Source of the DNA: Klebsiella oxytoca NBRC 105695
GTDB lineage: Bacteria > Pseudomonadota > Gammaproteobacteria > Enterobacterales > Enterobacteriaceae
DNA: 64,000 nucleotides
Direction of reading: 5' to 3'
NCBI RefSeq assembly: GCF_001598695.1
Contig: NZ_BCZK01000003.1
Span: forward strand, 430,023 to 494,022
Shown: positions 1-8,578 of the stretch, piece after piece
How positions within the stretch are numbered: the first letter of the stretch is position 1
Layout of the letters: each line of letters opens with the position of its first letter
Position numbers and translations under genes: made by a program
Notes under the pieces: generated by a model
What the model saw: the letters and a program-made list of their open reading frames with translations, nothing else
What the model was told of the DNA's origin: nothing
Database searches by the model: none

Positions 1-132
1 TTAGTATGGTTAGTTGCTGGATGGTTTGATGTTTTCGGCATGTCGATTGCGAACGGTGCGCACGTGGCTGGTCTGGTGACCGGGCTGGCGATGGCGTTTG
101 TTGATACGCAGAATGTGCGAAAACGAACGTAG
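1..132 (+). CDS. glpG: GlpG rhomboid protease, C-terminal end only
   Basis: The first 43 codons of the window, read in frame 1 and ending at a TAG, translate to a hydrophobic segment followed by a short basic tail (QNVRKRT). The run [20 protein letters not shown] matches the last transmembrane helix of the intramembrane rhomboid protease GlpG, including the His of the catalytic Ser-His pair (H in NGAHVAG). GlpG cleaves membrane proteins within the lipid bilayer. The 5' part, including the catalytic Ser, lies outside the window. It sits 19 bp ahead of glpR, as in the glpEGR operon of E. coli. Confidence 0.93.
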   Translation, partial: LVWLVAGWFDVFGMSIANGAHVAGLVTGLAMAFVDTQNVRKRT

Positions 133-151
133 AGATTCCCAGGGATATTTC

Positions 152-910
152 ATGAAACAAACACAACGTCATGACGCGATTATCGAGCTGGTAAAAAAAC
201 AGGGATACGTCAGTACCGAAGAACTGGTCGAACAGTTTGCCGTCAGCCCGCAGACCATTCGCCGCGACCTGAATGATTTAGCCGATCAGAAAATGATTCT
301 GCGCCACCACGGCGGCGCTGCGCTACCGTCCAGCTCGGTGAATACGTCCTGGCACGACAGGAAGTCGACCCAGACCCAGGAAAAAGAGCGCATCGCCCGT
401 AAGGTCGCGAGCGAAATTCCCGATGGCGCGACGCTGTTTATCGATATCGGCACCACGCCGGAAGCGGTGGCCCATGCGTTGCTTAACCATAACGATTTGC
501 GCATCGTCACCAATAATCTCAACGTCGCCAATACGCTTATGGTGAAAGAGGATTTCCGCATCATTCTGGCCGGCGGCGAGCTGCGCAGCCGGGATGGCGG
601 TATTATCGGTGAGGCCACGCTCGACTTTATCTCTCAGTTCCGACTCGATTTTGGCATTCTTGGCATCAGCGGCATCGACAGCGATGGCTCGCTGCTGGAG
701 TTTGACTACCACGAAGTGCGCACCAAACGGGCGATTATTGAAAACTCCCGCCACGTAATGCTGGTGGTTGATCATTCCAAATTCGGCCGCAATGCGATGG
801 TGAATATGGGCAGCATCAGCATGGTTGATGCGGTCTATACCGATGTGATGCCGCCCGCAGGGGTACTGAAGGTGATTACCGATAACAACCTTCAGCTGGA
901 GCTGTGCTGA
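152..910 (+). CDS. glpR: GlpR, DeoR-family repressor of the glycerol-3-phosphate regulon
   Basis: This 252-residue cytoplasmic protein is full length for GlpR. Residues 1-57 form a DeoR-type winged helix-turn-helix (VSTEELVEQFAVSPQTIRRD). The remainder is the sugar-phosphate-binding DeoR C-terminal domain, with the conserved IDIGTTPEAVAHAL and ILAGGELRSRDGG segments. By family knowledge it represses glpD, glpFK, glpTQ and glpACB and is released by glycerol-3-phosphate. The frame stays open upstream to 98, but the start MKQTQRHD at 152 matches the family and gives the usual length. It is the last gene of the glp operon, and its 3' end overlaps the convergent rtcR by 19 bp. Confidence 0.96.
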   Translation: MKQTQRHDAIIELVKKQGYVSTEELVEQFAVSPQTIRRDLNDLADQKMILRHHGGAALPSSSVNTSWHDRKSTQTQEKERIARKVASEIPDGATLFIDIGTTPEAVAHALLNHNDLRIVTNNLNVANTLMVKEDFRIILAGGELRSRDGGIIGEATLDFISQFRLDFGILGISGIDSDGSLLEFDYHEVRTKRAIIENSRHVMLVVDHSKFGRNAMVNMGSISMVDAVYTDVMPPAGVLKVITDNNLQLELC

Positions 911-2490
911 TCCTTTAGCATTTCCCAGCCCAGGCCAAAGCGCGCCAGATACTTGCGCAGCCGATCCGCGTCGTTGACCGTTGCTTTGCCGAGGCGTGAA
1001 ACGTTAAAGAGCTGGCGTCCGGCATCGGAAATCGTTGTTGCCTGCTGGCATACGGCAATGACGTTTTGTAGATGCAGGCGATCAAAGAGGTCAAGATTTT
1101 CCACCTCCGCCCCCAGTAGCGCGTCGAGCGCTGAGGGGCGGCGATCGTTCCAGCTGTAGCGCAGCCGTTCAATCTCATCCTCCACCGTGCTTACCGTGAT
1201 GCGACCGTTTTCCGCCAGGGTCGCCATGCGGGTCACGCTGGCGGACAGTTCGCGGAAGTTGCCGCTCCACGCCGCCTGGGGCGAGGTGGCGAACGTCAGC
1301 CACGCGCGGCGCGCTTCGGTATTAAAGCGCACGCTGTCGCCGGTTAGCGCGGCGTGACGCTCCATTTCATACTCGAGATTGGGTTCGATATCTTCCTGGC
1401 GCTGACGCAGACCGGGCAGTTCAAAGGTCCACAAATTAATACGTGCGTAGAGATCTTCGCGGAACTGGCCCTGCGCAACCCGCTGGCGCAAATCGCGCAC
1501 GGTGCCGGCGATGAGCTGAAAATCGCTGCTGACCTGCTGGTCGCTGCCGAAGGGATAGAAGCGTTTTTCCTCAATGGCCTTCAACAGCATCGCTTGTTCA
1601 TCTGCGCCCAGCTCGCCAATCTCATCCAGGAAAAGCATCCCGCCGTTAGCGCTGCGCAGCAGGCCAGCCCGTTCTTCCCTTGCGCCGGTAAAAGCGCCTT
1701 TGACATGGCCAAACAGCGTCGACATTGCGGTATCACCGCGCAGGGTGGCGCAGTTCACCTCGACGAGCGGACCGTTAAACTGATGGCGCGCCAGCTTTAA
1801 CTCATAAATGCGGCGGGCAAGAAATGATTTACCTGCGCCGGTGGGGCCGTTCAGCAGAATCGGCGAACGGGAGCGGATAGCGACGCGCTCAATATTCTCG
1901 ATCGTGCGGTTGAAGCGCGGGTTACGGGTCTCGATACCGGATTTCAAAAAGTTAAGCGTCTCTTCCCGTTCCTGGGCGAAGCGGCTGGCGATAGCGTTAT
2001 AGCGGCTGAGGTCGAGGTCAATGATCGTCACGCCGCCCGGGGTATGGGGCTTGTCTTTTTTCCGCGGCGGGGAGGTTTGCGCCAGTCGCGCCGGGAGATA
2101 GCGCGCTTCGGCCAGCAGGAACCAGCAGATCTGCGCCACGTGAGTGCCGGTGGTGATGTGTATCAGATAGTCTTCATCTTCAGGATGGAACCGGTGGCTG
2201 CGGGCAAAATCGTGCAGGCAGGCGTAAACCTCCTCGAAATCCCATGGATTGCGGATGGTCATCTCAACGCCGACGACCTCCGTTTCCGGCGATACGCTGG
2301 CGATATCCTGCTTTAAGGTCTCAAACAAGCCGCGCGAACGGGCGTCGTAAAGCAGCTCAAGGCGATGAACAACCAGTGTTTCCTGCTGACACAGGCATAA
2401 GGTTGGCCGCCATTTCTCCCAGCGCTGGCTGCCGCGGCCAACATAATCCAGTACCGTACCGACAAAACCAAAGGCTACCGTTTTGCGCAT
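892..2490 (-). CDS. rtcR: RtcR, sigma54-dependent activator of the RNA-repair operon rtcBA
   Basis: The protein has 532 residues, as in E. coli. Residues 1-180 form the CARF-type sensory domain known to respond to RNA ends or fragments (TGTHVAQICWFLLAEARYLP). Residues 185-430 are the AAA+ sigma54-interaction domain: Walker A GPTGAGKS at 215-222, the GAFTGA loop that contacts sigma54 at 265-270, and Walker B LFLDE at 286-290. A C-terminal DNA-binding region follows. It is transcribed divergently from rtcBA, whose promoter at 2624-2639 is an excellent sigma54 site. Salmonella carries rsr and Y-RNA genes at this point; the 320 bp between rtcR and rtcB leaves no room for rsr. Confidence 0.96.
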   Translation of the reverse strand: MRKTVAFGFVGTVLDYVGRGSQRWEKWRPTLCLCQQETLVVHRLELLYDARSRGLFETLKQDIASVSPETEVVGVEMTIRNPWDFEEVYACLHDFARSHRFHPEDEDYLIHITTGTHVAQICWFLLAEARYLPARLAQTSPPRKKDKPHTPGGVTIIDLDLSRYNAIASRFAQEREETLNFLKSGIETRNPRFNRTIENIERVAIRSRSPILLNGPTGAGKSFLARRIYELKLARHQFNGPLVEVNCATLRGDTAMSTLFGHVKGAFTGAREERAGLLRSANGGMLFLDEIGELGADEQAMLLKAIEEKRFYPFGSDQQVSSDFQLIAGTVRDLRQRVAQGQFREDLYARINLWTFELPGLRQRQEDIEPNLEYEMERHAALTGDSVRFNTEARRAWLTFATSPQAAWSGNFRELSASVTRMATLAENGRITVSTVEDEIERLRYSWNDRRPSALDALLGAEVENLDLFDRLHLQNVIAVCQQATTISDAGRQLFNVSRLGKATVNDADRLRKYLARFGLGWEMLKDQHSSS

Positions 2491-2510
2491 CTTAGATTTC
2501 CTTATAAAAG

Positions 2511-2546
2511 ACGATATTTAATTATCGTACTTTCGCTTCCCGTACG
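2511..2546. promoter_or_regulatory. Two nested inverted repeats, candidate RtcR enhancer
   Basis: A perfect dyad ACGATA-N6-TATCGT spans 2511-2528. A second, CGTAC-N11-GTACG, spans 2526-2546 and shares bases with the first. They lie about 80-110 bp upstream of the sigma54 promoter of rtcBA, the usual distance for an enhancer bound by a sigma54 activator, and close to the 5' end of rtcR, where autoregulation would be possible. The repeats are read directly. Binding by RtcR is an inference. Confidence 0.4.
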
Positions 2547-2623
2547 CAGTGTCTTTTTGAATGAAGTGCGGGTGAAAATAAATAACCCATAAAAATCAAA
2601 CAAATAATTTTATTTTTATAATC

Positions 2624-2639
2624 TGGCACGCAGGTTGCA
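2624..2639 (+). promoter_or_regulatory. Sigma54 (-24/-12) promoter of rtcBA
   Basis: The sequence TGGCACG-N4-TTGCA matches the sigma54 consensus TGGCACG-N4-TTGCW at every defined position, with the invariant GG and GC dinucleotides correctly spaced. It points toward rtcB, so transcription should start near 2650 and leave a leader of about 160 nt. It fits RtcR being a sigma54-dependent activator encoded next door. Confidence 0.92.
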
Positions 2640-2659
2640 AAAACACTGTCATGGAGAAT

Positions 2660-2777
2660 AACGGAACCAGGAAATCAGATGGCTAATCTACTTCAGTTCC
2701 GTTCCGCCGTTATGACGCGCCGGCAAGTTCTCATGATGCGGCTCCGGTTAAGCCGGCGTTAAGTTGCTTCACAACTT
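2660..2777 (+). other. Structured 5' leader of rtcBA with three perfect stem-loops
   Basis: Between the predicted sigma54 start (about 2650) and rtcB there are three consecutive hairpins. The first has an 8-bp stem, 2660-2667 with 2696-2703, enclosing a smaller AGAT/ATCT hairpin at 2677-2689. The second has a 7-bp GC stem, 2718-2724 with 2752-2758. The third has a 6-bp stem, 2761-2766 with 2772-2777, and a 5-nt loop. No open frame longer than 11 codons is evident here. The position matches where some enterics place Y-RNA-like transcripts, but I cannot show a tRNA-like fold. It may be a leader element, a processed small RNA or a relic of one. Confidence 0.4.
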
Positions 2778-2810
2778 GTCGCCGCCCTATTAATAAAATG
2801 AGAAAAGACA

Positions 2811-4025
2811 ATGAATTATGAATTGATGGCCACCCAGAACGCCCCGGTGAAAATGTGGACCAAGGGCGTACCCGTGGAAGACGAAGCGCGCCAGCAGTTG
2901 ATTAACACGGCAAAGATGCCGTTTATTTTCAACCATGTTGCCGTTATGCCCGATGTGCACCTTGGTAAAGGATCGACAATCGGAAGCGTGATCCCCACTC
3001 TCGGTGCGATTATTCCGGCTGCGGTTGGCGTGGATATCGGCTGCGGAATGAATGCGCTGCGCACCAGCTTAACGGCGGCGGATCTTCCGGATAACCTTGC
3101 TGAATTGCGTAGTGCGATTGAAGCCGCCGTGCCGCACGGACGGACGACCGGGCGGGGCCGTCGTGACGCGGGGGCATGGGAAAATCCACCGGCTAACGTT
3201 GACGCGCACTGGTCAACGCTGCATGCGGAGTTTCAATGGCTAACCAGTAAATATCCGCGCTTCCTTAACACCAATAACTACAAGCACCTGGGAACGCTGG
3301 GAACCGGTAACCACTTTATTGAAATTTGCCTCGATGAGGCGCAGCAGGTTTGGGTGATGTTGCACTCCGGTTCACGCGGAATTGGTAACGCCATAGGCAC
3401 CTATTTTATTGAAATGGCGCAAAAAGATATGGAGCAGCATATTGCGAACTTGCCCTCGCGCGATCTGGCTTATTTCTCTGAAGGCAGCGAGCATTTCGTG
3501 GATTACGTTCGGGCGGTGAGCTGGGCCCAGGATTATGCGCGCGCCAACCGTGAAGCGATGCTGGAAAATGTGCTGCTGGCGCTGCGTAAAACCATCGACA
3601 AACCCTTTACGCTGGTGAGCGAGGCGATTAACTGCCACCATAACTATGTGCAAAAAGAGCAGCATTTTGGGAAGGAGATTTACGTTACCCGTAAGGGGGC
3701 GGTATCCGCCCGGCGCGGTCAGTACGGGATTATTCCGGGATCGATGGGCGCGAAAAGCTTTATTGTTCGCGGACTCGGTAACCCGGAGTCGTTCTGTTCA
3801 TGCAGCCACGGCGCCGGACGCGTGATGAGCCGTACCAAAGCGAAAAAACTGTTTAGCGTAGAGGATCAGATTCGCGCCACCGCGCATGTAGAATGCCGTA
3901 AAGATGCAAACGTCATCGACGAGATCCCGATGGCCTATAAGGACATTGACGCGGTGATGGCCGCGCAGTCCGATCTGGTGGAAATTGTGCATACCCTGCG
4001 TCAGGTGGTATGCGTGAAAGGATAA
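2811..4025 (+). CDS. rtcB: RtcB, GTP-dependent RNA 3'-phosphate/5'-OH ligase
   Basis: RtcB joins 2',3'-cyclic phosphate or 3'-phosphate RNA ends to 5'-OH ends using GTP and Mn2+. It acts in the cytoplasm on broken tRNA and rRNA. The protein has 404 residues. Visible family signatures are [13 protein letters not shown] (48-60), [12 protein letters not shown] with the metal ligands D75 and C78, GTGNHFIE with H168, HSGSRG with H185, HHNYV near 276-280, and [11 protein letters not shown], whose H333 is the residue that becomes guanylylated. No key residue is missing. It is the first gene of rtcBA, with 4 bp to rtcA, under sigma54/RtcR control. Confidence 0.97.
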   Translation: MNYELMATQNAPVKMWTKGVPVEDEARQQLINTAKMPFIFNHVAVMPDVHLGKGSTIGSVIPTLGAIIPAAVGVDIGCGMNALRTSLTAADLPDNLAELRSAIEAAVPHGRTTGRGRRDAGAWENPPANVDAHWSTLHAEFQWLTSKYPRFLNTNNYKHLGTLGTGNHFIEICLDEAQQVWVMLHSGSRGIGNAIGTYFIEMAQKDMEQHIANLPSRDLAYFSEGSEHFVDYVRAVSWAQDYARANREAMLENVLLALRKTIDKPFTLVSEAINCHHNYVQKEQHFGKEIYVTRKGAVSARRGQYGIIPGSMGAKSFIVRGLGNPESFCSCSHGAGRVMSRTKAKKLFSVEDQIRATAHVECRKDANVIDEIPMAYKDIDAVMAAQSDLVEIVHTLRQVVCVKG

Positions 4026-4029
4026 TGTA

Positions 4030-5049
4030 ATGAAAAGGATGATTACGCTGGACGGCGCGCAGGGAGAAGGCGGCGGGCAGATTTTGCGCTCGGCGCTGAG
4101 CCTGTCGATGATAACCGGCCAGCCGTTTGAGATTATCGGCATCCGCGCCGGTCGCGCTAAACCGGGCCTGCTGCGCCAGCATCTCACGGCGGTACGGGCG
4201 GCGGCCGAGATCTGTAGCGCTCAGCTGAGCGGCGATGAGCTGGGCTCGCAGCGGCTGCGTTTTGTCCCAGGGCCGATTCGCGGCGGAGCGTATAAATTTG
4301 CCATCGGCAGCGCGGGCAGCTGCATGCTGGTGCTGCAAACGGTGTTACCGGCGCTCTGGTTTGCCGATAGCCCGGCCCGCGTCGAAGTCAGCGGCGGCAC
4401 GCATAATCAGGCGGCCCCGAGCGCGGATTTCATTTGCCGCGTCTGGGAGCCGCTGCTGGCGAAAATGGGTATAAACCAGCGTACGGCTTTGATCAAGCAT
4501 GGCTTCTATCCGGCCGGGGGTGGCGCCGCGCTAACGGAAGTGGCGCCGAGTGCGTCACTCAGCGGGCTACAGCTGCTTTCGCGTGGTGAAACGAATTGCC
4601 TTACCGCAGAAGCGCTGCTGGCGGCGGTTCCTTACCACGTTGGCGAGCGCGAAGTGATAGCGCTGAAGGCCTGGCTGCCGCTGGCAGATAAAAAAATTCG
4701 CGTGCTGGAGGGCGGCGCCGGGCCGGGAAATACGCTGTCGCTGACCGTGGAGTGCGAACATCTTACGGAGCTGTTTATGGCTTTTGGCTCCAAAGGCGTG
4801 AGTGCTGAAAAGGTTGCGCACCAGCTTGCTTCGCAGGTCAAACGCTATCTGGCAAGCAAAGCGGCTGTGGGGGAATATCTGGCCGACCAGCTGATATTAC
4901 CGCTGGCGCTGGCGGGCGAAGGTGCGTTTACCGTCGCGGAAGTATCGGCGCATTTGCTGACCAATATCGCGGTGGTTGAGCGGTTTCTGCCGATCCGATT
5001 TACCTGTGAACCGAGTGATATTGGCTATCTTATTCAGGTTCGCGATTAA
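4030..5049 (+). CDS. rtcA: RtcA, RNA 3'-terminal phosphate cyclase
   Basis: RtcA converts RNA 3'-phosphates to 2',3'-cyclic phosphates through ATP-dependent adenylylation and so feeds ends to RtcB. The 339-residue protein carries the family signature [18 protein letters not shown] at 9-26, the insert-domain region around 185-275, and the catalytic His308 within [16 protein letters not shown] near the C-terminus. It starts 4 bp after rtcB and is clearly co-transcribed. The start MKRMITLDG is preceded by GGATAATGTA, a modest ribosome site that suggests translational coupling. Length and motifs look intact. Confidence 0.96.
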   Translation: MKRMITLDGAQGEGGGQILRSALSLSMITGQPFEIIGIRAGRAKPGLLRQHLTAVRAAAEICSAQLSGDELGSQRLRFVPGPIRGGAYKFAIGSAGSCMLVLQTVLPALWFADSPARVEVSGGTHNQAAPSADFICRVWEPLLAKMGINQRTALIKHGFYPAGGGAALTEVAPSASLSGLQLLSRGETNCLTAEALLAAVPYHVGEREVIALKAWLPLADKKIRVLEGGAGPGNTLSLTVECEHLTELFMAFGSKGVSAEKVAHQLASQVKRYLASKAAVGEYLADQLILPLALAGEGAFTVAEVSAHLLTNIAVVERFLPIRFTCEPSDIGYLIQVRD

Positions 5050-5144
5050 ACTTTGCGGTATCGCCGGAAACGTAAAGTGGTGATTCTCTTCTGTCTCGGG
5101 AAAAGGCCGGAATGAGGGCTGTTTTGCGCATGTTCTTCCCCTGA

Positions 5145-5167
5145 CCCTCTCCCCGAAGGGGCGAGGG
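5145..5167. repeat. Small GC-rich hairpin of the kind dispersed in enterobacterial intergenic DNA
   Basis: The 200 bp between the convergent ends of rtcA and malT contain an inverted repeat, CCCTCTCCCC-GAA-GGGGCGAGGG, with one mismatch in 10 bp. I recall very similar CCTCTCCCC/GGGGAGAGG units as dispersed intergenic repeats in enteric genomes. It lacks a clear U-tract, so it may help end convergent transcripts without being a classical terminator. Confidence 0.45.
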
Positions 5168-5253
5168 GATCGTTTCGCTGGCTTTTTTAATGACATAACA
5201 ATGCGTTAGCGTTTTAGGTAAAACAGAATAGTTTTCCACAGATCGCGCAGGAA

Positions 5254-7959
5254 TTAGACTCCATATCCCATCATTTTAAGCAACTGCTGGGCATGCTGAA
5301 CGGCATCCTGGCGGTGCGCGACGCCCAGCTTTTGATACAAATTGCGAATATGCGTTTTAATCGTAGTGGCGGCAACGTCCAGCTCGCCGGCAATCTGCTC
5401 ATTGCTGTAGCCGGAATAGATAAGTCCCAGTACCTGCCATTCGCGCTGGGTTAGCGGGCTGGTGCGGATGAGCTCCGGCACTTCCGGGTGGTTCAGCAGC
5501 CGCTCGACGAAGCTCTCGTCAAAGTGGGCGAATTTGTGGCGATGATGCTGGTTGATATCGCGCAGAATACGCTGGGCGCGGTGCTGCTCGAGCTCCGGCA
5601 GGGTATTGAGCTGAATCAGCTGGCGCAACTGCTGCGCCATCGCTTCTCCTTCAATCACAAAATGATTGATAAACCCGGTGCGGTTGGCGAGGGTGAGCGC
5701 TTCCAGTAGCGCTTTCTGCGCTTCGCTTTTACGCCCGGCCTGCCAGTAGAGCTGGTTGAGCAGCAGCAGGTTGCGGTTGAGATCGCTCATCAGACGCAGC
5801 GAGCGGGCGTTATCGTTTAGCTCTTCCAGCACCATTTCAGCGGAATCAAAATCACCGAGCAGGATCTGCGCGCGGGCGATATTGCGCCACTGGCTCTGCA
5901 GGAAGTGGTTGTTAGCGAATTCCGGTTTGGGCGTCTGACGCAGCCAGTTTGCCGCGGCGGCTTTATCGCCGACCATCTGCCAGTAGATCACCCGGACTTT
6001 ATCGGCATTGGATACCCAGTCGCTATGGTAATGACCGTTGCCAAGCAGATTCTCCAGGCGATTCAGATGGCTGCGGGCGTTATCCAGATCGCCGCGCGCC
6101 AGCGAGCACTGCACCATCAGCGTCAGGCACTGCAGCTGTTGCTGCGGTTGGTAGGACGAAAGCACGTTCATGCCGTTGCGCGCGGAGGTTTCCGCTTCAT
6201 CCAGCCGCGCCCATGCCCACAGCAGCTGGGAGCGAATACGCAGCAAAAACTCATGCATCGGCAACTGCTCCAGATGCTGTTCGCGAATGAGCTGGAACGC
6301 TTTTTCCTGAATTTCCCAGGCGGCCTGCAGGAAACCTTGCGCAAACAGGATTTCGCTTTGCTGGATCATGCTCCATAGCGCGTAGTGCCAGACGTCATGG
6401 CGGCGGGCCATCTGTTCCGTCTGCTGCATGACCGCCAGCGATTTACTCAGCTGGCCTTTGCAGTGCAGCACTTCGCCGTGTACCGAGGTCGCTACGATTC
6501 GGCTGTAGTAGCTGGCCAGCGGCAGCTCATCAAGTGCCACCATCGCCAGGCGCTCGGCTTCGTCCTGATCGCCGGCGTTGATCGCCACCTGGGCACGCAG
6601 GGCGTTGAAATCGCCGTGCATGGCGGTGTCCATTTCCGTATCCATCTCCTGCTCGGCGCGGGCCAGCAGGGTATTCACTTCGCTATAGCGGTGCTGGCTC
6701 TGCATCAGCCAGGCCTGCAGGAGAATTAACCGCGGATTTTCCAGCAGGTTTGACCACGGTAGCGCGGCGAGAGACTGTTCCAGCAAGCTCAGCTCGCTAT
6801 GGTTAAACATGCCCCATGCGTGATTGAGCAGAATATCGCGCAGCATTTTAGCGTCGCCCGCCGCCAGGGCGTGATGGATAGCCTCGGTCGGGAAGCCCTG
6901 CGCCATCCAGCTCTCGGCCGCCGCGCGGTGAATTTCCGGCAGCTCGACCGCCAGCTCCCACTGACAGCGCTGGCGCAGAAAATTACCAAACAGCGGATGA
7001 TAACGGAACCATTCGCCGGAATCGTCCATCCGTTGCAGGAATAGCCCCTGGCGTTCAATCTCCTCCAGCTGCATCTGGCCATTCTCTTCGCCGGTGACGC
7101 GGACGATGAGCGCATCGTTCATTGAGCGCAGCAGCGAGCTTTTCAGCAGGAAATTACGCGTTCGCGGATCGACGTTATCCAGCACCTCATCGACCAGATA
7201 GTCAGAAAGATGGCTGGCATTAATACCGGCAAGACGACGGGCGGAGTGTTGCGCGGAAGTGTTGTTCTGGCGCGCCGAGAGGGCAATCAGCTGCAGCGCG
7301 GTGGCCCAGCCGGCAACATCGTCGCACAGCCTTTTGCTGTCGTCGGCCTCAATAGGCGAACTGAGACGACAATCGAAAAACTGCTTGGCCTCCTGATGGG
7401 TAAAAGCGAGCTGCTGGCTGCCGATTTCCAGCAGCTGATCGCGTACGCGCAGGTTGGCGATACCCAACTGCGGCAGATTACGCGACAGCACCACCAGAGT
7501 CATATTTTCCGGCTGGTGGCGGAGGAAGAAGCGCATTGCATCATGAATAACCGGGTTGGTGATCAGATGGTAATCATCAATCACCAGGAATAGCGGGCGC
7601 TGCCAGTCGGCCAGTTCGATAAACAGTTGAGCGAAGAGGGAAGGCAGGCTGGCGTACTGGCGCTTTTGCACCATGGCCTCGCTGGCTGCACAGTGGCCGC
7701 CGGTCGCCTGCTGAACGGCGGCGATGAGATAGCTGGCAAAACGCTCCTGTTGGTTATCACCTTCATCCAGCGAGAACCAGCCAAGGTCATTTTTCCCCGC
7801 CGCCCATTGAGAAACGAGCGTGGTTTTACCGTATCCAGCCGGGCTGGTCACCAACGCGAGACGATAATTGTTCGCGCCGGAAAGTTTCGCCAGTAATCGC
7901 TCACGAACCACAGTGTGTTCAAGGCGGACCGGACGACTTAATTTAGACGGAATCAACAT
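5254..7959 (-). CDS. malT: MalT, ATP- and maltotriose-dependent activator of the maltose regulon
   Basis: The protein has 901 residues, the same as E. coli MalT. The N-terminal STAND NTPase domain shows Walker A ([10 protein letters not shown], about 39-48) and a Walker B-like LFLVIDDYH near 120-128. A TPR-like maltotriose-binding middle section follows. The C-terminal LuxR-type helix-turn-helix ([20 protein letters not shown]) lies at about 830-895. It activates malPQ and the other mal operons when bound to ATP and maltotriose. It is divergent from malP across 619 bp that hold a CRP site for malT and MalT boxes for malP. Confidence 0.97.
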   Translation of the reverse strand: MLIPSKLSRPVRLEHTVVRERLLAKLSGANNYRLALVTSPAGYGKTTLVSQWAAGKNDLGWFSLDEGDNQQERFASYLIAAVQQATGGHCAASEAMVQKRQYASLPSLFAQLFIELADWQRPLFLVIDDYHLITNPVIHDAMRFFLRHQPENMTLVVLSRNLPQLGIANLRVRDQLLEIGSQQLAFTHQEAKQFFDCRLSSPIEADDSKRLCDDVAGWATALQLIALSARQNNTSAQHSARRLAGINASHLSDYLVDEVLDNVDPRTRNFLLKSSLLRSMNDALIVRVTGEENGQMQLEEIERQGLFLQRMDDSGEWFRYHPLFGNFLRQRCQWELAVELPEIHRAAAESWMAQGFPTEAIHHALAAGDAKMLRDILLNHAWGMFNHSELSLLEQSLAALPWSNLLENPRLILLQAWLMQSQHRYSEVNTLLARAEQEMDTEMDTAMHGDFNALRAQVAINAGDQDEAERLAMVALDELPLASYYSRIVATSVHGEVLHCKGQLSKSLAVMQQTEQMARRHDVWHYALWSMIQQSEILFAQGFLQAAWEIQEKAFQLIREQHLEQLPMHEFLLRIRSQLLWAWARLDEAETSARNGMNVLSSYQPQQQLQCLTLMVQCSLARGDLDNARSHLNRLENLLGNGHYHSDWVSNADKVRVIYWQMVGDKAAAANWLRQTPKPEFANNHFLQSQWRNIARAQILLGDFDSAEMVLEELNDNARSLRLMSDLNRNLLLLNQLYWQAGRKSEAQKALLEALTLANRTGFINHFVIEGEAMAQQLRQLIQLNTLPELEQHRAQRILRDINQHHRHKFAHFDESFVERLLNHPEVPELIRTSPLTQREWQVLGLIYSGYSNEQIAGELDVAATTIKTHIRNLYQKLGVAHRQDAVQHAQQLLKMMGYGV

Positions 7960-8080
7960 AGTTCTTCATTTCGCTGTGCAAGGGAGGGATTGCGAATTTT
8001 TTTGCGCTTCGTAATTAATACCCAATAAGGTCGGCCATAATGAATTTTATTGCAAGTTATGTCCGAGTTTTATGCTCTTG

Positions 8081-8102
8081 AATTTGCTCTATGTCACAAA
8101 TT
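8081..8102 (-). promoter_or_regulatory. CRP site of the malT promoter
   Basis: Read on the minus strand the site is AATTTGTGACATAGAGCAAATT: a perfect TGTGA half and a degenerate GCAAA half, almost the same as the known E. coli malT CRP site (TGTGACACAGTGCAAA from memory). It lies about 130 bp upstream of the malT start codon. It would make malT catabolite-sensitive. Confidence 0.8.
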
Positions 8103-8471
8103 TTGACATCGAGTGAAATTGATATAAAGGAGGGCAGCGTGCGCGGTTTCTGGGCTTGCGGGAAATTCAGGCACCACAGGCTAATCTTTTTTTACAATCT
8201 AAGTATTTGTTTGTTTTTATTAAAATATTATCGGCTTATTCTTATAAGTCATCTTTTTGAGTTATTTCTGCATTAAAGCCCGTTTATTCTTCGAATATTT
8301 ACTTTTATTTCGCCATATTTACAAAACGGCATTTTATGGCCTTTTTATCAGCCAGGCTTGTAACAAAGTTTTGTTCGCCAGGAGAGACAGGTTGCGGGTT
8401 CCGCAGCGGCGAATTTTGCAGCATAATTTTGCCGGTAAGCTAACGTAATAGTGGCCACGATCACACTTTTC

Positions 8472-8518
8472 GCTCATCCCTGCTACTCCTCCCCGGCTAA
8501 TCCCTGGCGGGATGAGGA
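8472..8518. promoter_or_regulatory. Three MalT boxes of the malPQ promoter
   Basis: Compared with the MalT box consensus GGGGA(T/G)GAGG, there are two minus-strand boxes, AGGGATGAGC (8472-8481) and GGGGAGGAGT (8485-8494), and one plus-strand box, GGGATGAGGA (8509-8518). A set of short asymmetric boxes in this order just upstream of malP is the known architecture of malPp. MalP translation starts about 60 bp further on. Confidence 0.75.
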
Positions 8519-8578
8519 CGTGACTCCGGGAGGTCGGCACACTAACGCTAACGTTTTAGTAAAGGACCCGGATTTCTT

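Larger units (their letters stand above)
7960..8578. other. malT-malP divergent control region, no gene
   Basis: This 619-bp gap holds no convincing coding frame; short frames at 8091-8276 and 8257-8448 lack ribosome sites and known features. The malT side carries a CRP site at 8081-8102. The malP side carries the MalT boxes at 8472-8518. The middle, about 8160-8370, is strikingly AT-rich with long T and A runs. Spacing and general design match the E. coli intergenic region. Confidence 0.7.

Noticed and set aside
2641..2810. tRNA gene or classical Y RNA in the rtcB leader
   Set aside because: I could not find a T-arm (GGTTCRANNCC-like) or a cloverleaf; only the three stem-loops are certain.
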